In this document: in pieces, positions 17,673 through 29,686 of the stretch
Layout of the letters: each line of letters opens with the position of its first letter
How positions within the stretch are numbered: the stretch's first letter is position 1
NCBI GenBank assembly: GCA_025354885.1
Contig: JANXLY010000327.1
Coordinates: forward strand, 1 to 44,144
DNA: 44,144 nt
From: Acidobacteriota bacterium
GTDB lineage: Bacteria > Acidobacteriota > Terriglobia > Bryobacterales > Bryobacteraceae
Reading direction: 5' to 3'
Notes under the pieces: model-generated
What the model was told of the DNA's origin: nothing
The model's database searches: none
The model's input: only the letters and a program-made list of their open reading frames with translations
Made by a program: the position numbers and the translations under genes

Positions 17673-17686
17673 TAAAATTAGTCGAA

Positions 17687-18223
17687 ATGTTTACTCTCGC
17701 TCCATTCGTAGCCGCAGTACTTGCTCTGGTTGCGATGATTGCGTCTGTAACGGACATCCGCAGCCGTCGTATTCCCAATTGGCTGACTGCCGTCGGCTTC
17801 CTGGCCGGATTCTCCTTGAACATTTTTCTTTATGGCCTGCCAGGCCTCAAAAACGCCAGCCTCGGCGTTGGCATCGCTCTCCTCGTCTATTTTCCTCTAT
17901 TCTGCGTCAAAGGCATGGGTGCCGGCGATGTAAAGCTCATGGCCGCAATCGGAGCTCTCGTCGGTCCGGGAAACTGGCTAAGAATCTTCATCTTCACTGC
18001 TCTCATCGGAGGTGCTATAGCTCTTGCTCTAATTCTGTACCGTGGTTTTCTCAATCGAACCCTCCACAATGTGGGCTATATCCTCATGAGCCCCTTCCGT
18101 GGACGGCTCCCCTACCAGGACAATCCGCAGTTGGATGTCACCAGCGGTGCCGGTCTCAGCTTGCCGCACGGGGCCGTCATCGCTCTGGGAACATTTCTTT
18201 TTGTTTTCGTGAGCTTAATTTAA
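17687..18223 (+). CDS. Type 4 prepilin peptidase, A24A short form (CpaA/TadV-like)
   Basis: This membrane aspartic protease trims pilin leaders of type IV or Flp/Tad pili. The two catalytic Asp residues are visible: D23 in SVTDIRSRRIPNW and D81 in KGMGAGDVKLM (the GxGD motif). The 178-aa protein has about six membrane segments and lacks the methylase domain of PilD, as in CpaA/TadV. No other tad or pil gene is in the window, so the pilus genes lie elsewhere or further along. The start has no clear ribosome site. Confidence 0.92.
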   Translation: MFTLAPFVAAVLALVAMIASVTDIRSRRIPNWLTAVGFLAGFSLNIFLYGLPGLKNASLGVGIALLVYFPLFCVKGMGAGDVKLMAAIGALVGPGNWLRIFIFTALIGGAIALALILYRGFLNRTLHNVGYILMSPFRGRLPYQDNPQLDVTSGAGLSLPHGAVIALGTFLFVFVSLI

Positions 18224-18257
18224 AGTTATCGGCACCTATACCGATAGATGGAATGTG

Positions 18258-18596
18258 ATGATGCAAAATGTCCTGACTAACGAACGCTACCAGCAATTGT
18301 TTCCACCTGCCTATTTGCAGGCATTTGTGTACTTGCAACTGCTCGACTTCCTGACAACCATGATCGGCCTCCGGCTCGGTCTGAGCGAAGCCAGCCCCAC
18401 CGTTCGTCCGTTTATTGAACCACTTGGCATGGGTGCCGCTGTCGGAGTCTCCAAGTTGATTGCTTTCAGCTTGGCTGGCGTTTGCCTCTTGACCGGCCGT
18501 GAACGCATTATCAGACTCATCAATTACTGGTTCGCAGTCCTCGTTGTCTGGAACATGATGCTCATCATCATTGTCCTCACACGCGGCCTCAACTAG
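18258..18596 (+). CDS. Small three-helix membrane protein, DUF5658-like
   Basis: About 112 aa. The segment LQLLDFLTTMIGLRLGLSEA followed by SPTVRP is typical of DUF5658 proteins, and two further hydrophobic segments follow (near 68-84 and 92-110). Function unknown. It follows the prepilin peptidase gene by 34 bases and is probably co-transcribed. Its stop codon overlaps that of the convergent TonB-like gene within the tetramer CTAG. Confidence 0.7.
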   Translation: MMQNVLTNERYQQLFPPAYLQAFVYLQLLDFLTTMIGLRLGLSEASPTVRPFIEPLGMGAAVGVSKLIAFSLAGVCLLTGRERIIRLINYWFAVLVVWNMMLIIIVLTRGLN

Positions 18597-20125
18597 TACA
18601 TCGGCACAACTAAGATTATTTGTACCCGGGTCCCTGCCTCCGAGCGCGTTGCAGGGCGCATTTTCCATGATGCCAACGCTTCAACGATCATCTGCCCAAA
18701 CCCGGAATCGTCCTTCCCCTCCTGTTTCATGCCTTCCAGATCACCGTAGACATTCAGATAGCCAGAAAACAGCATGGGTGCCCGTTTCAACGTTACACTT
18801 CTCGGCACTTCTTCCGTTTGCTGGATCAATCGCTGCAAAGGAGCCAAAGTAATAATCGGATACGGCGGCAGTACCTCTTTGGGGCTGGACAACGAAATAA
18901 CACCGCCCACCTGTTTCGGCGCCAGAGCACCCACGCGCGGAACGCAATAATGCATCACCCATTCCTTCGACCAGCCTACCTTCAGATACACCGTATACAC
19001 CGGATCGCCTTGCAGCAAGTCGCGAACCAGCGGTAGAATCTGTTCCACTCCACTCTGGACAATCGTCACATTATGTCGTCCGTTCACCGGATGCACAATG
19101 CGAATCGGGGCAGACACCTCTGTTATGGCGTTCCCGTCTGTCTTTCCTGTATCCGTCCCTTTTGCAGAATCGGTCTTTCCGTTAGCACCGGCGATTCCAC
19201 TCCTTTTCTCTGTACCTATGCTTGCTTCAAGCGATTTTGAAGACCCGCTAGATACCCTCGGACCCCCATCCACAGTAGACGGAACTTGAGTCTGCCCCCC
19301 GACCAGCGCAGTCCCTGTGCCTCCTTTGGGCGGCAAAATTGCTGCCGGCAAAGTGATTGTTTCTCTTGCCGGTATTGGCTTGCTACTACTCACCACCAGA
19401 TTCGCCGGGTTCTCAACTGTAGGCCCTCCGGCACTCACCGCCTGCTGATCTGCTGCTTGAATCGTCTGCATCGGAATTGGAGCTGTGTAGACTGGCAGTT
19501 TGGGGACTAAGTCATTCAACTGCTTTGGCCGAATTGCAATTGTCGACCCCATCATCTGTGGAGGTTCCGGCAACGGGCCCGGGTCGTTAATCTTCGGCAT
19601 CGAACGTGTTTTCTGGATAGAACCCACATCAAAAACCTTCCGCGGTTTTGGAGGGGTTGGGGCAACCATCGTAATTGTGGGCATCGCGAGGTCCGGCAGA
19701 CTCGTCGGTTCAGCCTGCATAATTAAAGGCTGTAAAATCAAGGCGGGAACGTTCTGAGGTCGGGAGGCCTGCTGCGATGAAATCGCCATCGCTGGCGCAG
19801 CCTTCGCCTCGGTCGGCGCTTTTGTGTCGGAGGGCTTGGCCGCACTCACGCTTTTGGCTTTCGATTCCAGAGGCTTGATCTTATCCTCAGGGCGGCTCTG
19901 GCTATGAATGGGCAGTTTCAACAGGAAGACACGCTGTACTACCAGAGGCTGATCTGCCGTGTGCTCCATTCGCATCGGCCAACGGGTGGCCTGCTCAAGT
20001 CCAATGGCTAACACCGGTATCAGCACGGCATGGATAAAAACAGAAAAGCCTAATCCCTTCCAAGGCACTCTCCTGTCTTCAAGGAATGCAGATTGGAAGA
20101 CTTCACCTTCGTCTTCAATCGCCAT
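18593..20125 (-). CDS. TonB-like protein: one membrane anchor, long Pro-rich linker, small C-terminal domain
   Basis: The 510-aa protein has one hydrophobic segment near residues 27-44 with a short cytoplasmic amino end, then about 300 low-complexity residues rich in Pro, Ala, Lys and Ser, and a folded carboxyl part. The end (IVEALASWKMRPATRSEAGT, then an alternating hydrophobic strand ending VVPMY) matches the TonB_C pattern 'W-x-F-x-P-A-x-x-x-G'. TonB proteins pass inner-membrane energy to outer-membrane receptors. No exbB/exbD is adjacent. It is longer than usual for TonB, so it could be a structural relative. Confidence 0.65.
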   Translation of the reverse strand: MAIEDEGEVFQSAFLEDRRVPWKGLGFSVFIHAVLIPVLAIGLEQATRWPMRMEHTADQPLVVQRVFLLKLPIHSQSRPEDKIKPLESKAKSVSAAKPSDTKAPTEAKAAPAMAISSQQASRPQNVPALILQPLIMQAEPTSLPDLAMPTITMVAPTPPKPRKVFDVGSIQKTRSMPKINDPGPLPEPPQMMGSTIAIRPKQLNDLVPKLPVYTAPIPMQTIQAADQQAVSAGGPTVENPANLVVSSSKPIPARETITLPAAILPPKGGTGTALVGGQTQVPSTVDGGPRVSSGSSKSLEASIGTEKRSGIAGANGKTDSAKGTDTGKTDGNAITEVSAPIRIVHPVNGRHNVTIVQSGVEQILPLVRDLLQGDPVYTVYLKVGWSKEWVMHYCVPRVGALAPKQVGGVISLSSPKEVLPPYPIITLAPLQRLIQQTEEVPRSVTLKRAPMLFSGYLNVYGDLEGMKQEGKDDSGFGQMIVEALASWKMRPATRSEAGTRVQIILVVPMY

Positions 20126-20363
20126 ATCGAATTATCCCCTCAGTCATCAACAATAACGGATGGCCCTTCCAGCGCCTCTGCAATTCTATTCCACGCTCCT
20201 CAGGGACTCAACCCTCCACCAAGCGGCAGCAGCAGTGAGTATAACGCCATTTGCAGTCGGTCACCATCACCGGATGCTATCCCAGGCCGAACCCTTCACG
20301 ATGGGCCGCATTAGGTTACACTGAGTGGTTTCGAGCCTCAGCCGCAACTACAGCAGGAGCAAA

Positions 20364-21473
20364 ATGAAGATCACCGGAATCAAAGCCTATCGAGTCGAAC
20401 TCCCTCTCCATGAGGGCAGCTACAAGTGGTCCGGAGGCAATGCTGTCGATGTATTTGACTCAACCGTTGTAGCGATCACCACCGACGCCGGCCTGAGCGG
20501 TTATGGAGAAATTTGTCCCCTCGGGCCTGCCTACCTACCTGCATATGCAGCGGGTGCCCGCACTGGCATTGCTGAACTCGCACCTTCCTTGCTAGGCGAA
20601 GATCCCACAACACTAGCCAACTTAAACCGGCGCATGGACCAGCTCCTGCGGGGCCATCCCTACGTCAAGTCTGCTATCGATATGGCCTGCTGGGACATTC
20701 TCGGGCAAGCCACAGGGCAACCCGTTGCAACGTTGCTCGGTGGCCGCTGTGGCGACGATATCGCACTCTATCGCGCGATCTCACAAGACAGCCCAGCGAA
20801 CATGGCTGCCAAAGTAGCAACCTACCGCGCCGAAGGCTACACCAAGTTCCAACTCAAAGTGGGCGGCGATCCCGACACGGATATCGAACGCATCCGCGCC
20901 GCTGCAAAAATGCTGCAATCTGGCGACACCCTGATTGCCGATGCCAATACCGGTTGGACCCAGCACCAGGCAATGCGCGTTGCCGATGCCGTGCGCAACG
21001 TCGACGTATACATAGAGCAACCCTGCATGAGATATGAAGAGTGTCTTGCGGTGCGTCAGCACACCGACCGCCCGATGGTACTCGACGAAGTCATCGACGA
21101 CATCATGATGGTGCTGCGCGGACATCGCGATCAGGCGATGGACGTGATCAATCTGAAGATCTCAAAAGTAGGCGGGCTCACCAAGGCTCGCCAGATTCGG
21201 GATCTCTGCCTCTCGCTCGGCATTGCCATGACGATCGAAGATTCCTGGGGCGGAGATATCGTAACCGCTGCCATTGCGCATCTGGCCCACAGCACGCCGC
21301 CGGAACTGCTCTTCTCGTCCACAGACTTTAACAGCTACGTGACGGTCAGCATTGCCGAAGGCGCACCGCAACGAGTCAACGGGCGCATGGCCGCTTCAAC
21401 TGCTCCAGGGTTAGGCGTTCAACCGCGCCTCGAAGTTCTTGGCAATCCTGTTTTCACGGTTGGCAAGCACTAG
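20364..21473 (+). CDS. Enolase-superfamily enzyme, likely cis-3-hydroxy-L-proline dehydratase or amino-acid epimerase
   Basis: This is a mandelate racemase/muconate lactonizing-type enzyme of 369 aa. Metal ligands D193 (ADANTGW), E218 (IEQPC) and D241 (VLDEV) and acid/base lysines K165 (FQLKVGG) and K265 (NLKISKVGG) are present. The segments [20 protein letters not shown] and [10 protein letters not shown] resemble, from memory, the cis-3-hydroxy-L-proline dehydratase/hydroxyproline-betaine epimerase group rather than dipeptide epimerases. The ATG has a good ribosome site (AGGAG). No proline-catabolic neighbour confirms the substrate. The next gene starts 23 bases downstream. Confidence 0.82.
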   Translation: MKITGIKAYRVELPLHEGSYKWSGGNAVDVFDSTVVAITTDAGLSGYGEICPLGPAYLPAYAAGARTGIAELAPSLLGEDPTTLANLNRRMDQLLRGHPYVKSAIDMACWDILGQATGQPVATLLGGRCGDDIALYRAISQDSPANMAAKVATYRAEGYTKFQLKVGGDPDTDIERIRAAAKMLQSGDTLIADANTGWTQHQAMRVADAVRNVDVYIEQPCMRYEECLAVRQHTDRPMVLDEVIDDIMMVLRGHRDQAMDVINLKISKVGGLTKARQIRDLCLSLGIAMTIEDSWGGDIVTAAIAHLAHSTPPELLFSSTDFNSYVTVSIAEGAPQRVNGRMAASTAPGLGVQPRLEVLGNPVFTVGKH

Positions 21474-21496
21474 AGATCCATGCCAGGTTAGCAATC

Positions 21497-22366
21497 ATGC
21501 CCGCAAAGTTTGCCGTCTTCCTCACCCTCGCGGGCTTCAGCCTTTCTTATATCGCAATCTGGCTGTCTTCCTTGCGCCGGTCGCAAAGCGGCAATTCCGC
21601 CTGGCCCGCCCCCTCGATGCTTCACATCGCAACTGGTTTCGTCACAAACTTTTTCGACACACTCGGCATCGGTTCCTTTGCCACAACCACAGCCATCTTC
21701 AAATTCAGACACATGCTGCCCGATGAACTCTATCCTGGAACACTCAACGTCGGCCACACGCTCCCAACGATCTTTCAGGCGTTCATCTATATTGCGGTGA
21801 TTGAAGTTGACACTACAACCCTGGTGCTCCTCATCAGCTGCTCCGTCGTTGGTGCGTGGTTCGGTGCTGGATTTGTCGCCGGACTCTCGCGACGTGGAGT
21901 GCAGATTGGCATGGGAGCCGCGTTGATCACTGCGGCCGTCGTCATGCTCATGAATCTGCTGCAATGGTTTCCCGTTGGAGGCACTGACTTACAACTCAGC
22001 GGTTGGCGCCTGGCAGTGGGCATGGCAGGCAATCTGATTTTCGGCGCAATCAGCACGCTGGGAATCGGCTTCTATGCACCCTGTATGACCATGGTCAGCT
22101 TGCTTGGATTGAACCCTGCCGCAGCATTTCCGATCATGATGGGTTCCTCTGCATTCCTGATGCCGGTCGCGAGCGCACGCTTTGTGTGGAGCCGAATGTA
22201 TTCGGTTCCCGTTGCACTCGGACTTGCCGCAGGGGGTCTGCTTGGAGTGCCGCTGGCAGCCTTTGTCGTGAAGTCATTGCCGCTGACTGCGCTCCGCGTC
22301 ATGGTCATCGTGGCCGTACTCTACGCCGCAGTGATGATGCTACGCAGGCAACCAGAACGCGCGTAA
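21497..22366 (+). CDS. TauE/SafE family sulfite/anion permease
   Basis: The 289-aa protein has about eight hydrophobic segments in two repeats, each with the Gly-rich helix typical of TauE/SafE (GFVTNFFDTLGIGSFATTTA and GNLIFGAISTLGIGFYAPCM). Family members export sulfite, sulfonates or other organic anions. It follows the enolase-superfamily gene closely and could move its substrate or product, which is inference. It converges on the ATP synthase operon with 21 bases between stops. Confidence 0.85.
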   Translation: MPAKFAVFLTLAGFSLSYIAIWLSSLRRSQSGNSAWPAPSMLHIATGFVTNFFDTLGIGSFATTTAIFKFRHMLPDELYPGTLNVGHTLPTIFQAFIYIAVIEVDTTTLVLLISCSVVGAWFGAGFVAGLSRRGVQIGMGAALITAAVVMLMNLLQWFPVGGTDLQLSGWRLAVGMAGNLIFGAISTLGIGFYAPCMTMVSLLGLNPAAAFPIMMGSSAFLMPVASARFVWSRMYSVPVALGLAAGGLLGVPLAAFVVKSLPLTALRVMVIVAVLYAAVMMLRRQPERA

Positions 22367-22387
22367 ACCAAGCAGATGCCGCTGCGT

Positions 22388-22789
22388 CTATTTGAAGCGG
22401 GCGACCGCAAGACGCGCATAAGCGCGCTTGGCTGCATTCAACGCGCGAGCAAGATCCAGATCCTGCTTGGGCGACAGCAATCGTTCGTTGGCGCGCTTGA
22501 GCGCCTCTTCGGCACGAGCAACGTCAATCTTGTCCGGCGCCTCGCATGAATCCACCAGCACCCGAACTTTATTGTTCGAGATCTCCACCCAGCCGCTGCC
22601 GATCGCCAAAACGTGGCGCTTGCCTTCCATCACGTAGGTCAACTCACCAGCTTCAATCTCGCTGATCAGTGCGGCGTGACCCGGAAGAATGCCAAGCATT
22701 CCTTCTGAACCAGGAATCTGGGCTTCGGTGGCATCGTTGCGGACCACCAGTTTTTCCGGTGTCGCGACTTCAAGTGTAAAGGTAGACAC
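22388..22789 (-). CDS. atpC: ATP synthase F1 subunit epsilon
   Basis: The 133-aa protein starts MSTFTLEVATPEKLVVRNDA and has the beta-barrel segment GSEGMLGILPGHAALISEIE, then the two-helix tail with ARAEEALKRANERL. Epsilon is the central-stalk inhibitor of ATP hydrolysis. It is the last gene of the operon, 3 bases after atpD. No strong terminator hairpin is visible between it and the convergent permease gene. Confidence 0.97.
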   Translation of the reverse strand: MSTFTLEVATPEKLVVRNDATEAQIPGSEGMLGILPGHAALISEIEAGELTYVMEGKRHVLAIGSGWVEISNNKVRVLVDSCEAPDKIDVARAEEALKRANERLLSPKQDLDLARALNAAKRAYARLAVARFK

Positions 22790-22792
22790 GGC

Positions 22793-24262
<1,470 letters not shown>

Positions 24263-25123
24263 TTAACCCAAAGCGGCAGCGCCGCTGACGATTTCAATAA
24301 TTTCTTTGGTAATGCTGGCTTGGCGGACGCGATTCAGATGCAGCGTCAGGCCTTCAATGACTTCAGCCGCGTTGGTCGTAGCAGCATCCATCGCCGTCAT
24401 ACGGGCGGCATGTTCGCTGGCTGCGCTCTCCAGCATGGCCCGGTAGATGCCGGTTTCAACATACTTGGGCAGCAGGGTCTGGGCCAATTTCTCGGGCGGC
24501 TGCTCGTAAATGTAGTCCGTCGTTTCTTCACTCTGCGGAACGGCAAAAGGAAGTAATTGCGTGACATTCAGTGTCTGAGTCATCACGCTCGTAAATTCGT
24601 TGTAAATGATATAGACAGCGTCTACAGTTTCTGCTTCGTAAAGACCAATCACTTTACGCGCAATCACAGCAGCATCGGCAAAGCGCGCCTTGTCGACCAC
24701 TCCGATGTGCTCTCCGGAGATCTTCATTTCGCGACGAAAGAAGAAATCGCGCCCCTTGCGCCCGATTGCTTCGATCTGGAACTCAACCTTGGGATGCTCG
24801 GCAATAAAAACCTGACCGGCTTTTGTAATGTTCGAATTGAACGCACCGGCCAGACCGCGATCACTGGTTACAACCACCAGCAGGATTCGCTTCTGTTCCC
24901 GGACGGCAAGCAGCGGATGGCTGACTTCTTCGCCTGCGCTCACAACTGCGCCAGCTACATCGGAAAGCATCTGCGTATAAATTTCCGAATAAGGACGCGA
25001 CGCCAGCACGCGCTCTTGCGCACGACGCAGTTTCGCCGAAGCCACCATCTTCATGGCTTTCGTGATCTGCTCCGTGTTTTTTACCGACCGTATCCGGCGG
25101 CGTAAATCGATAAGGCTAGGCAT
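24263..25123 (-). CDS. atpG: ATP synthase F1 subunit gamma
   Basis: The 286-aa rotor shaft. Both terminal helices are present: MPSLIDLRRRIRSVKNTEQI followed by TKAMKMVA at the amino end, and ASEHAARMTAMDAATTNAAE near the carboxyl end, with SDRGLAGAFNSN in the middle. It is 18 bases after atpA. Confidence 0.99.
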   Translation of the reverse strand: MPSLIDLRRRIRSVKNTEQITKAMKMVASAKLRRAQERVLASRPYSEIYTQMLSDVAGAVVSAGEEVSHPLLAVREQKRILLVVVTSDRGLAGAFNSNITKAGQVFIAEHPKVEFQIEAIGRKGRDFFFRREMKISGEHIGVVDKARFADAAVIARKVIGLYEAETVDAVYIIYNEFTSVMTQTLNVTQLLPFAVPQSEETTDYIYEQPPEKLAQTLLPKYVETGIYRAMLESAASEHAARMTAMDAATTNAAEVIEGLTLHLNRVRQASITKEIIEIVSGAAALG

Positions 25124-25141
25124 GGCCGAGTGTCTTCCGGA

Positions 25142-26686
<1,545 letters not shown>

Positions 26687-26694
26687 CTAAAAAA

Positions 26695-27240
26695 TTATGC
26701 CGTTAACCGGCTCTTCAACGCGATAAGCTTACCGCGGACAGAGCCATCGTAAACTGTCGAGCCCACCCGGGCGATTACACCACCGAGCAAGGCCGGATCC
26801 AAATCAAATTCGCATCGAACCTGCTTGCCGGTCACTCGCGAGAGTTCACCGCCAATCGCTGCCTGTTCTTCCACACTCAAGGCAACCGCAGTGGATACCT
26901 GCGCTCTGGCAATGCCTCGGCGTGCATCTACAAAAGCTTCTACATTCTTGCGCAATACCGGCAGCAGCGAAGGCCGCCCACGGTCGATTACGACAAAGAG
27001 AAAATTTCGCAGAGTCTTGCTCATCCCCGCCTGCTCCACGATCTTGGCGATCACTGCTCGCTTGCGCGAACGCGAGACAGCCGGCGAGTTGAGGATGTGC
27101 TTGAAATCAGGAGCAGAAGCAACCATCAAATCAAAGTTACGCAATTCCGCTACAGCCTGTTCAGGGCTCAAGGGCGGATCCGGTGAAAACAGGATCTGCA
27201 CCAGAGCATTGGCATAGCGCCCGGCGAGTGCTTCAGACAT
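26695..27240 (-). CDS. atpH: ATP synthase F1 subunit delta
   Basis: The 181-aa peripheral-stalk protein begins MSEALAGRYANALVQILF and ends GGVIARVGSTVYDGSVRGKL, the OSCP/delta signature. It is 3 bases after the b subunit gene. Confidence 0.97.
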   Translation of the reverse strand: MSEALAGRYANALVQILFSPDPPLSPEQAVAELRNFDLMVASAPDFKHILNSPAVSRSRKRAVIAKIVEQAGMSKTLRNFLFVVIDRGRPSLLPVLRKNVEAFVDARRGIARAQVSTAVALSVEEQAAIGGELSRVTGKQVRCEFDLDPALLGGVIARVGSTVYDGSVRGKLIALKSRLTA

Positions 27241-27243
27241 CGT

Positions 27244-27798
27244 CTACCGAGCCTCCTGTTGCTTCATGTCTGCGATGAAAGCCTGCACCAGCGAGCTTTG
27301 CGTGCCGGCATCCGTTTGTCCGGCAAGCCGCGCTTCGGCAATCTCAATTGCCTTTGCCGCCGCAAAAGAGCGCAGTTGAAACTGAGCCACATTCGTGAGG
27401 TGGCCGATCTCGGTTTCACGCAGGGCAGAAACCTTGGCCAGCATACGCAGCGTCTGTTCGGCGATTCGTTTACCTTCTGCATCGCGCTCCGCCAGACTGC
27501 GTTCGCGGATTTCACGGATCTCGGCATCAAAGTTTCCAAGTTTTGCGGTAAGCGCCGAAACCTTTGCTTCGGCAGCCACAACAGTGGCCTTCGATTCAGC
27601 GAGGTCTTTCTCAATCGAAGTGGACCGTGCCTTCAGTACAGGAACCAGAAACTTCGAAACCAGATAAATAAGGGCCGCTGCCAGGATCCCGAAGTTGATC
27701 CATTTATAAACAATGCTCGGTTCAGCATGTGCTTCTGCTTCTTCTGCCGCACGGGCAAGCAAAGCAAATATAGGTAGGAGTGACGCAACGCGCAGCAT
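27244..27798 (-). CDS. atpF: ATP synthase F0 subunit b (second of two b-type genes)
   Basis: The 184-aa protein has an amino-terminal leader-like hydrophobic stretch (MLRVASLLPIFALLARA), then a second membrane segment (WINFGILAAALIYLVSKFLV), then a long charged coiled coil. The ATG chosen is one base after the stop of the preceding b' gene; a longer frame upstream overlaps that gene and is not supported. The leader-like stretch is unusual for F0 b and suggests cleavage or a two-helix hairpin. Confidence 0.88.
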   Translation of the reverse strand: MLRVASLLPIFALLARAAEEAEAHAEPSIVYKWINFGILAAALIYLVSKFLVPVLKARSTSIEKDLAESKATVVAAEAKVSALTAKLGNFDAEIREIRERSLAERDAEGKRIAEQTLRMLAKVSALRETEIGHLTNVAQFQLRSFAAAKAIEIAEARLAGQTDAGTQSSLVQAFIADMKQQEAR

Positions 27799-27799
27799 G

Positions 27800-28249
27800 T
27801 TAATTTTTGCGACTCCGCAGAATGCTCGCAACAACTTGATCCGCAATCCCTGCCGCCTCGCGCGCCAGCATCTCTTTGGCCTGATCTGCTTCAAAAGCAA
27901 TCTTGCCTTTCGCCTCATTGATCAGTGCGTGGTTCTCTTCGCGGGCCTTGCTCACCGCAAGTGTCTGATCTTCAAGCAGTTTCTTGCGCCAGGTTTCCTG
28001 TTCCTGATAAATCTCCGTGCGGGCCGCGCGCAGCTTCAAATCATATTCGGCTACTTTTGTTTCAGCTGCAGCCAAAGCGGCTGTCGCCTTTTCACGGGCA
28101 CCCTGTGTCTCGGCATAACGATCTGCCAGCACCTTTTCCAAGGGCTGAAATAGCGTCGTCTTGAGGTACCAGTGCAGCAGTACGACGACAAAGAATGTTG
28201 GCAGGGCCTGAATGAGGAGGGCCCCTGCGCTTTGGAGCATCTGTTCCAT
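27800..28249 (-). CDS. ATP synthase F0 subunit b' (first gene of the operon)
   Basis: The 149-aa protein has one membrane segment near residues 13-28 (LIQALPTFFVVVLLHWYL), then a coiled coil rich in Ala, Glu and Lys (REKATAALAAAETKVAEYDL). With the following gene it forms the b/b' pair of the peripheral stalk. It is the first gene of the operon; subunits a and c are not upstream, where a creatininase-family gene is found instead. Confidence 0.92.
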   Translation of the reverse strand: MEQMLQSAGALLIQALPTFFVVVLLHWYLKTTLFQPLEKVLADRYAETQGAREKATAALAAAETKVAEYDLKLRAARTEIYQEQETWRKKLLEDQTLAVSKAREENHALINEAKGKIAFEADQAKEMLAREAAGIADQVVASILRSRKN

Positions 28250-28359
28250 GGGTTTTTAGGACGTTTCGAACGAGGAAAGGCTTTCGAATCTATTACTAAT
28301 GAGGCCTGACCGCAATATATAAGGCTATCAAATCAACTGCCAGACTGCAAGATTTCTTG

Positions 28360-28385
28360 TCTGACCAGAATATCTGACCAGAATT
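28360..28385. repeat. Two 13-bp tandem repeats upstream of the ATP synthase operon
   Basis: TCTGACCAGAATA is followed directly by TCTGACCAGAATT. They lie in the 141-base gap between the creatininase-family stop and the ATP synthase operon. Two phased copies could bind a dimeric regulator, or be a simple duplication. Confidence 0.45.
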
Positions 28386-28390
28386 TTTGT

Positions 28391-29197
28391 CTATTTCTGA
28401 TACAGCCCCGCCAGATCCCACTTCTCGATCACTTCTTTCCCTAGTCCACCCACCTTGTCAGAACACGAGTTAAAATATTCTTTCGCCTTAGCTTCGTCAA
28501 ACTTCACATAGCCCTGTTTCGGCTGATACAAAATGATCGAACTAGGAAACGGATATGCAGTCCAGCTCCCCGGGGTTGCCCGCGCTGTGGCCATCTTGTC
28601 GCTGTACATTTCCTTGCGTACGAGTTGAGGATGCGTCGCCTGCACCATAGCCGTCTCATTCCAGCCTGCATGCCCGCCGTCTTCTCCGAACACTTTCAAT
28701 GTAAGATCCCCGCAATAAGTCCACCAGTTCACAATCAAGGTCCGAACCCGCTCACTCCGACCCACTTCCTCCGCCACAGCATTCAGCGCCGCTGTGTTCC
28801 CGCCATGTCCATTGACGATGATCAGGTTTTTCATCCCGTGCCGCGCAAATCCTCGTAGCAGATCCCGCACAAAGAGCCGATAAGCCTCATCGCTAATCGT
28901 GATTCCGCCAGCAAACGCTTCCAGGCTACCGGTGATTCCGTAGTTCAGCGTGGGAGCGACCAGCGCATTTAAGCTCGGCGCAATCCGTCGGGCAATCGCC
29001 GTCGGTACTGTATTGTCTGCCCCGTTGTGGGTAACCCCGTGTGCCTCAAGGGTCCCCGTCGGGATCAGCACCGTATTGATCTTTCCGGGAACCAGATCTT
29101 TGAATTCCATCCAGTTCAATTCATCCACTTCCCGCGTCCGCGGGTTCTGCGCCAGAACGGTCAAAGCGACAAAGAGTCCAACCAGGATAATTCTCAT
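28391..29197 (-). CDS. Secreted creatininase-family amidohydrolase
   Basis: The 268-aa protein has a signal peptide (MRIILVGLFVALTVLAQ). Metal-binding residues of the family are seen: E51 and H53 in GTLEAHG, D61 in NGADN, H131 in NGHGGN, and H176/E181 in GGHAGWNET. Creatininase-type enzymes open cyclic amides or cleave amides (creatinine, mycofactocin precursor, formamidopyrimidines). The periplasmic location makes a scavenging role more likely than cofactor synthesis. Substrate unknown. Confidence 0.88.
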   Translation of the reverse strand: MRIILVGLFVALTVLAQNPRTREVDELNWMEFKDLVPGKINTVLIPTGTLEAHGVTHNGADNTVPTAIARRIAPSLNALVAPTLNYGITGSLEAFAGGITISDEAYRLFVRDLLRGFARHGMKNLIIVNGHGGNTAALNAVAEEVGRSERVRTLIVNWWTYCGDLTLKVFGEDGGHAGWNETAMVQATHPQLVRKEMYSDKMATARATPGSWTAYPFPSSIILYQPKQGYVKFDEAKAKEYFNSCSDKVGGLGKEVIEKWDLAGLYQK

Positions 29198-29220
29198 GTT
29201 GGATCTAAGATAACCGATGA

Positions 29221-29607
29221 CTATTCGGAGTCGGGCAAGGAGCTATCGATGACCGCGTCGGCCATAAGCCCGATCCGACTGTAAATCTCCTGCGTTTCCT
29301 GCTCGTTCGGATGGATGAATTCAATGGTTGCCATTAAGTGACGCATGAAATGCGAAAGTTGTCGACTGGTGATGGCCATGCCCTTGTGGACCTGATCGAC
29401 CGGCCGGCCAGAGTAACGCACCGGACCATCCAGTGCGGCTGAAAAAAACTCAAGCTGCATCGCGAGGAGCTTTTCCATAGGAATGTGTCGGAAATAGGGC
29501 TCCAGTTCTGGATCCTTGAGCACCCTGTCGTAGAAACGGTCGACGAGCATGGCGACTGCGATTTCTCCACCGATGCGATCATATAGCGTCCTCTGATTTG
29601 AATTCAT
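29221..29607 (-). CDS. Truncated haemoglobin (group I-like)
   Basis: The 128-aa globin starts with LYDRIGGEIAVAMLVDRFYD; the proximal haem ligand is H74 in QVHKGMAIT, and the B-helix Phe-Tyr pair (F25, Y26) fits the distal pocket. Group I globins bind O2 or NO and detoxify NO or sense oxygen. It stands 23 bases before the creatininase-family gene and could be read together with it. Confidence 0.88.
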   Translation of the reverse strand: MNSNQRTLYDRIGGEIAVAMLVDRFYDRVLKDPELEPYFRHIPMEKLLAMQLEFFSAALDGPVRYSGRPVDQVHKGMAITSRQLSHFMRHLMATIEFIHPNEQETQEIYSRIGLMADAVIDSSLPDSE

Positions 29608-29686
29608 ATATTGCCGCCTTAAAAGATGCTCTCAACAACGTACTACCGAACTGCAGAATACAGCATTGCCCACACTCACACTATGG

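Noticed and set aside
15595-17673. The identical ~30-bp ends as attachment sites of an integrated element
   Set aside because: They are the coding ends of two related genes with homology extending 90 bases further upstream, and no integrase lies between them.
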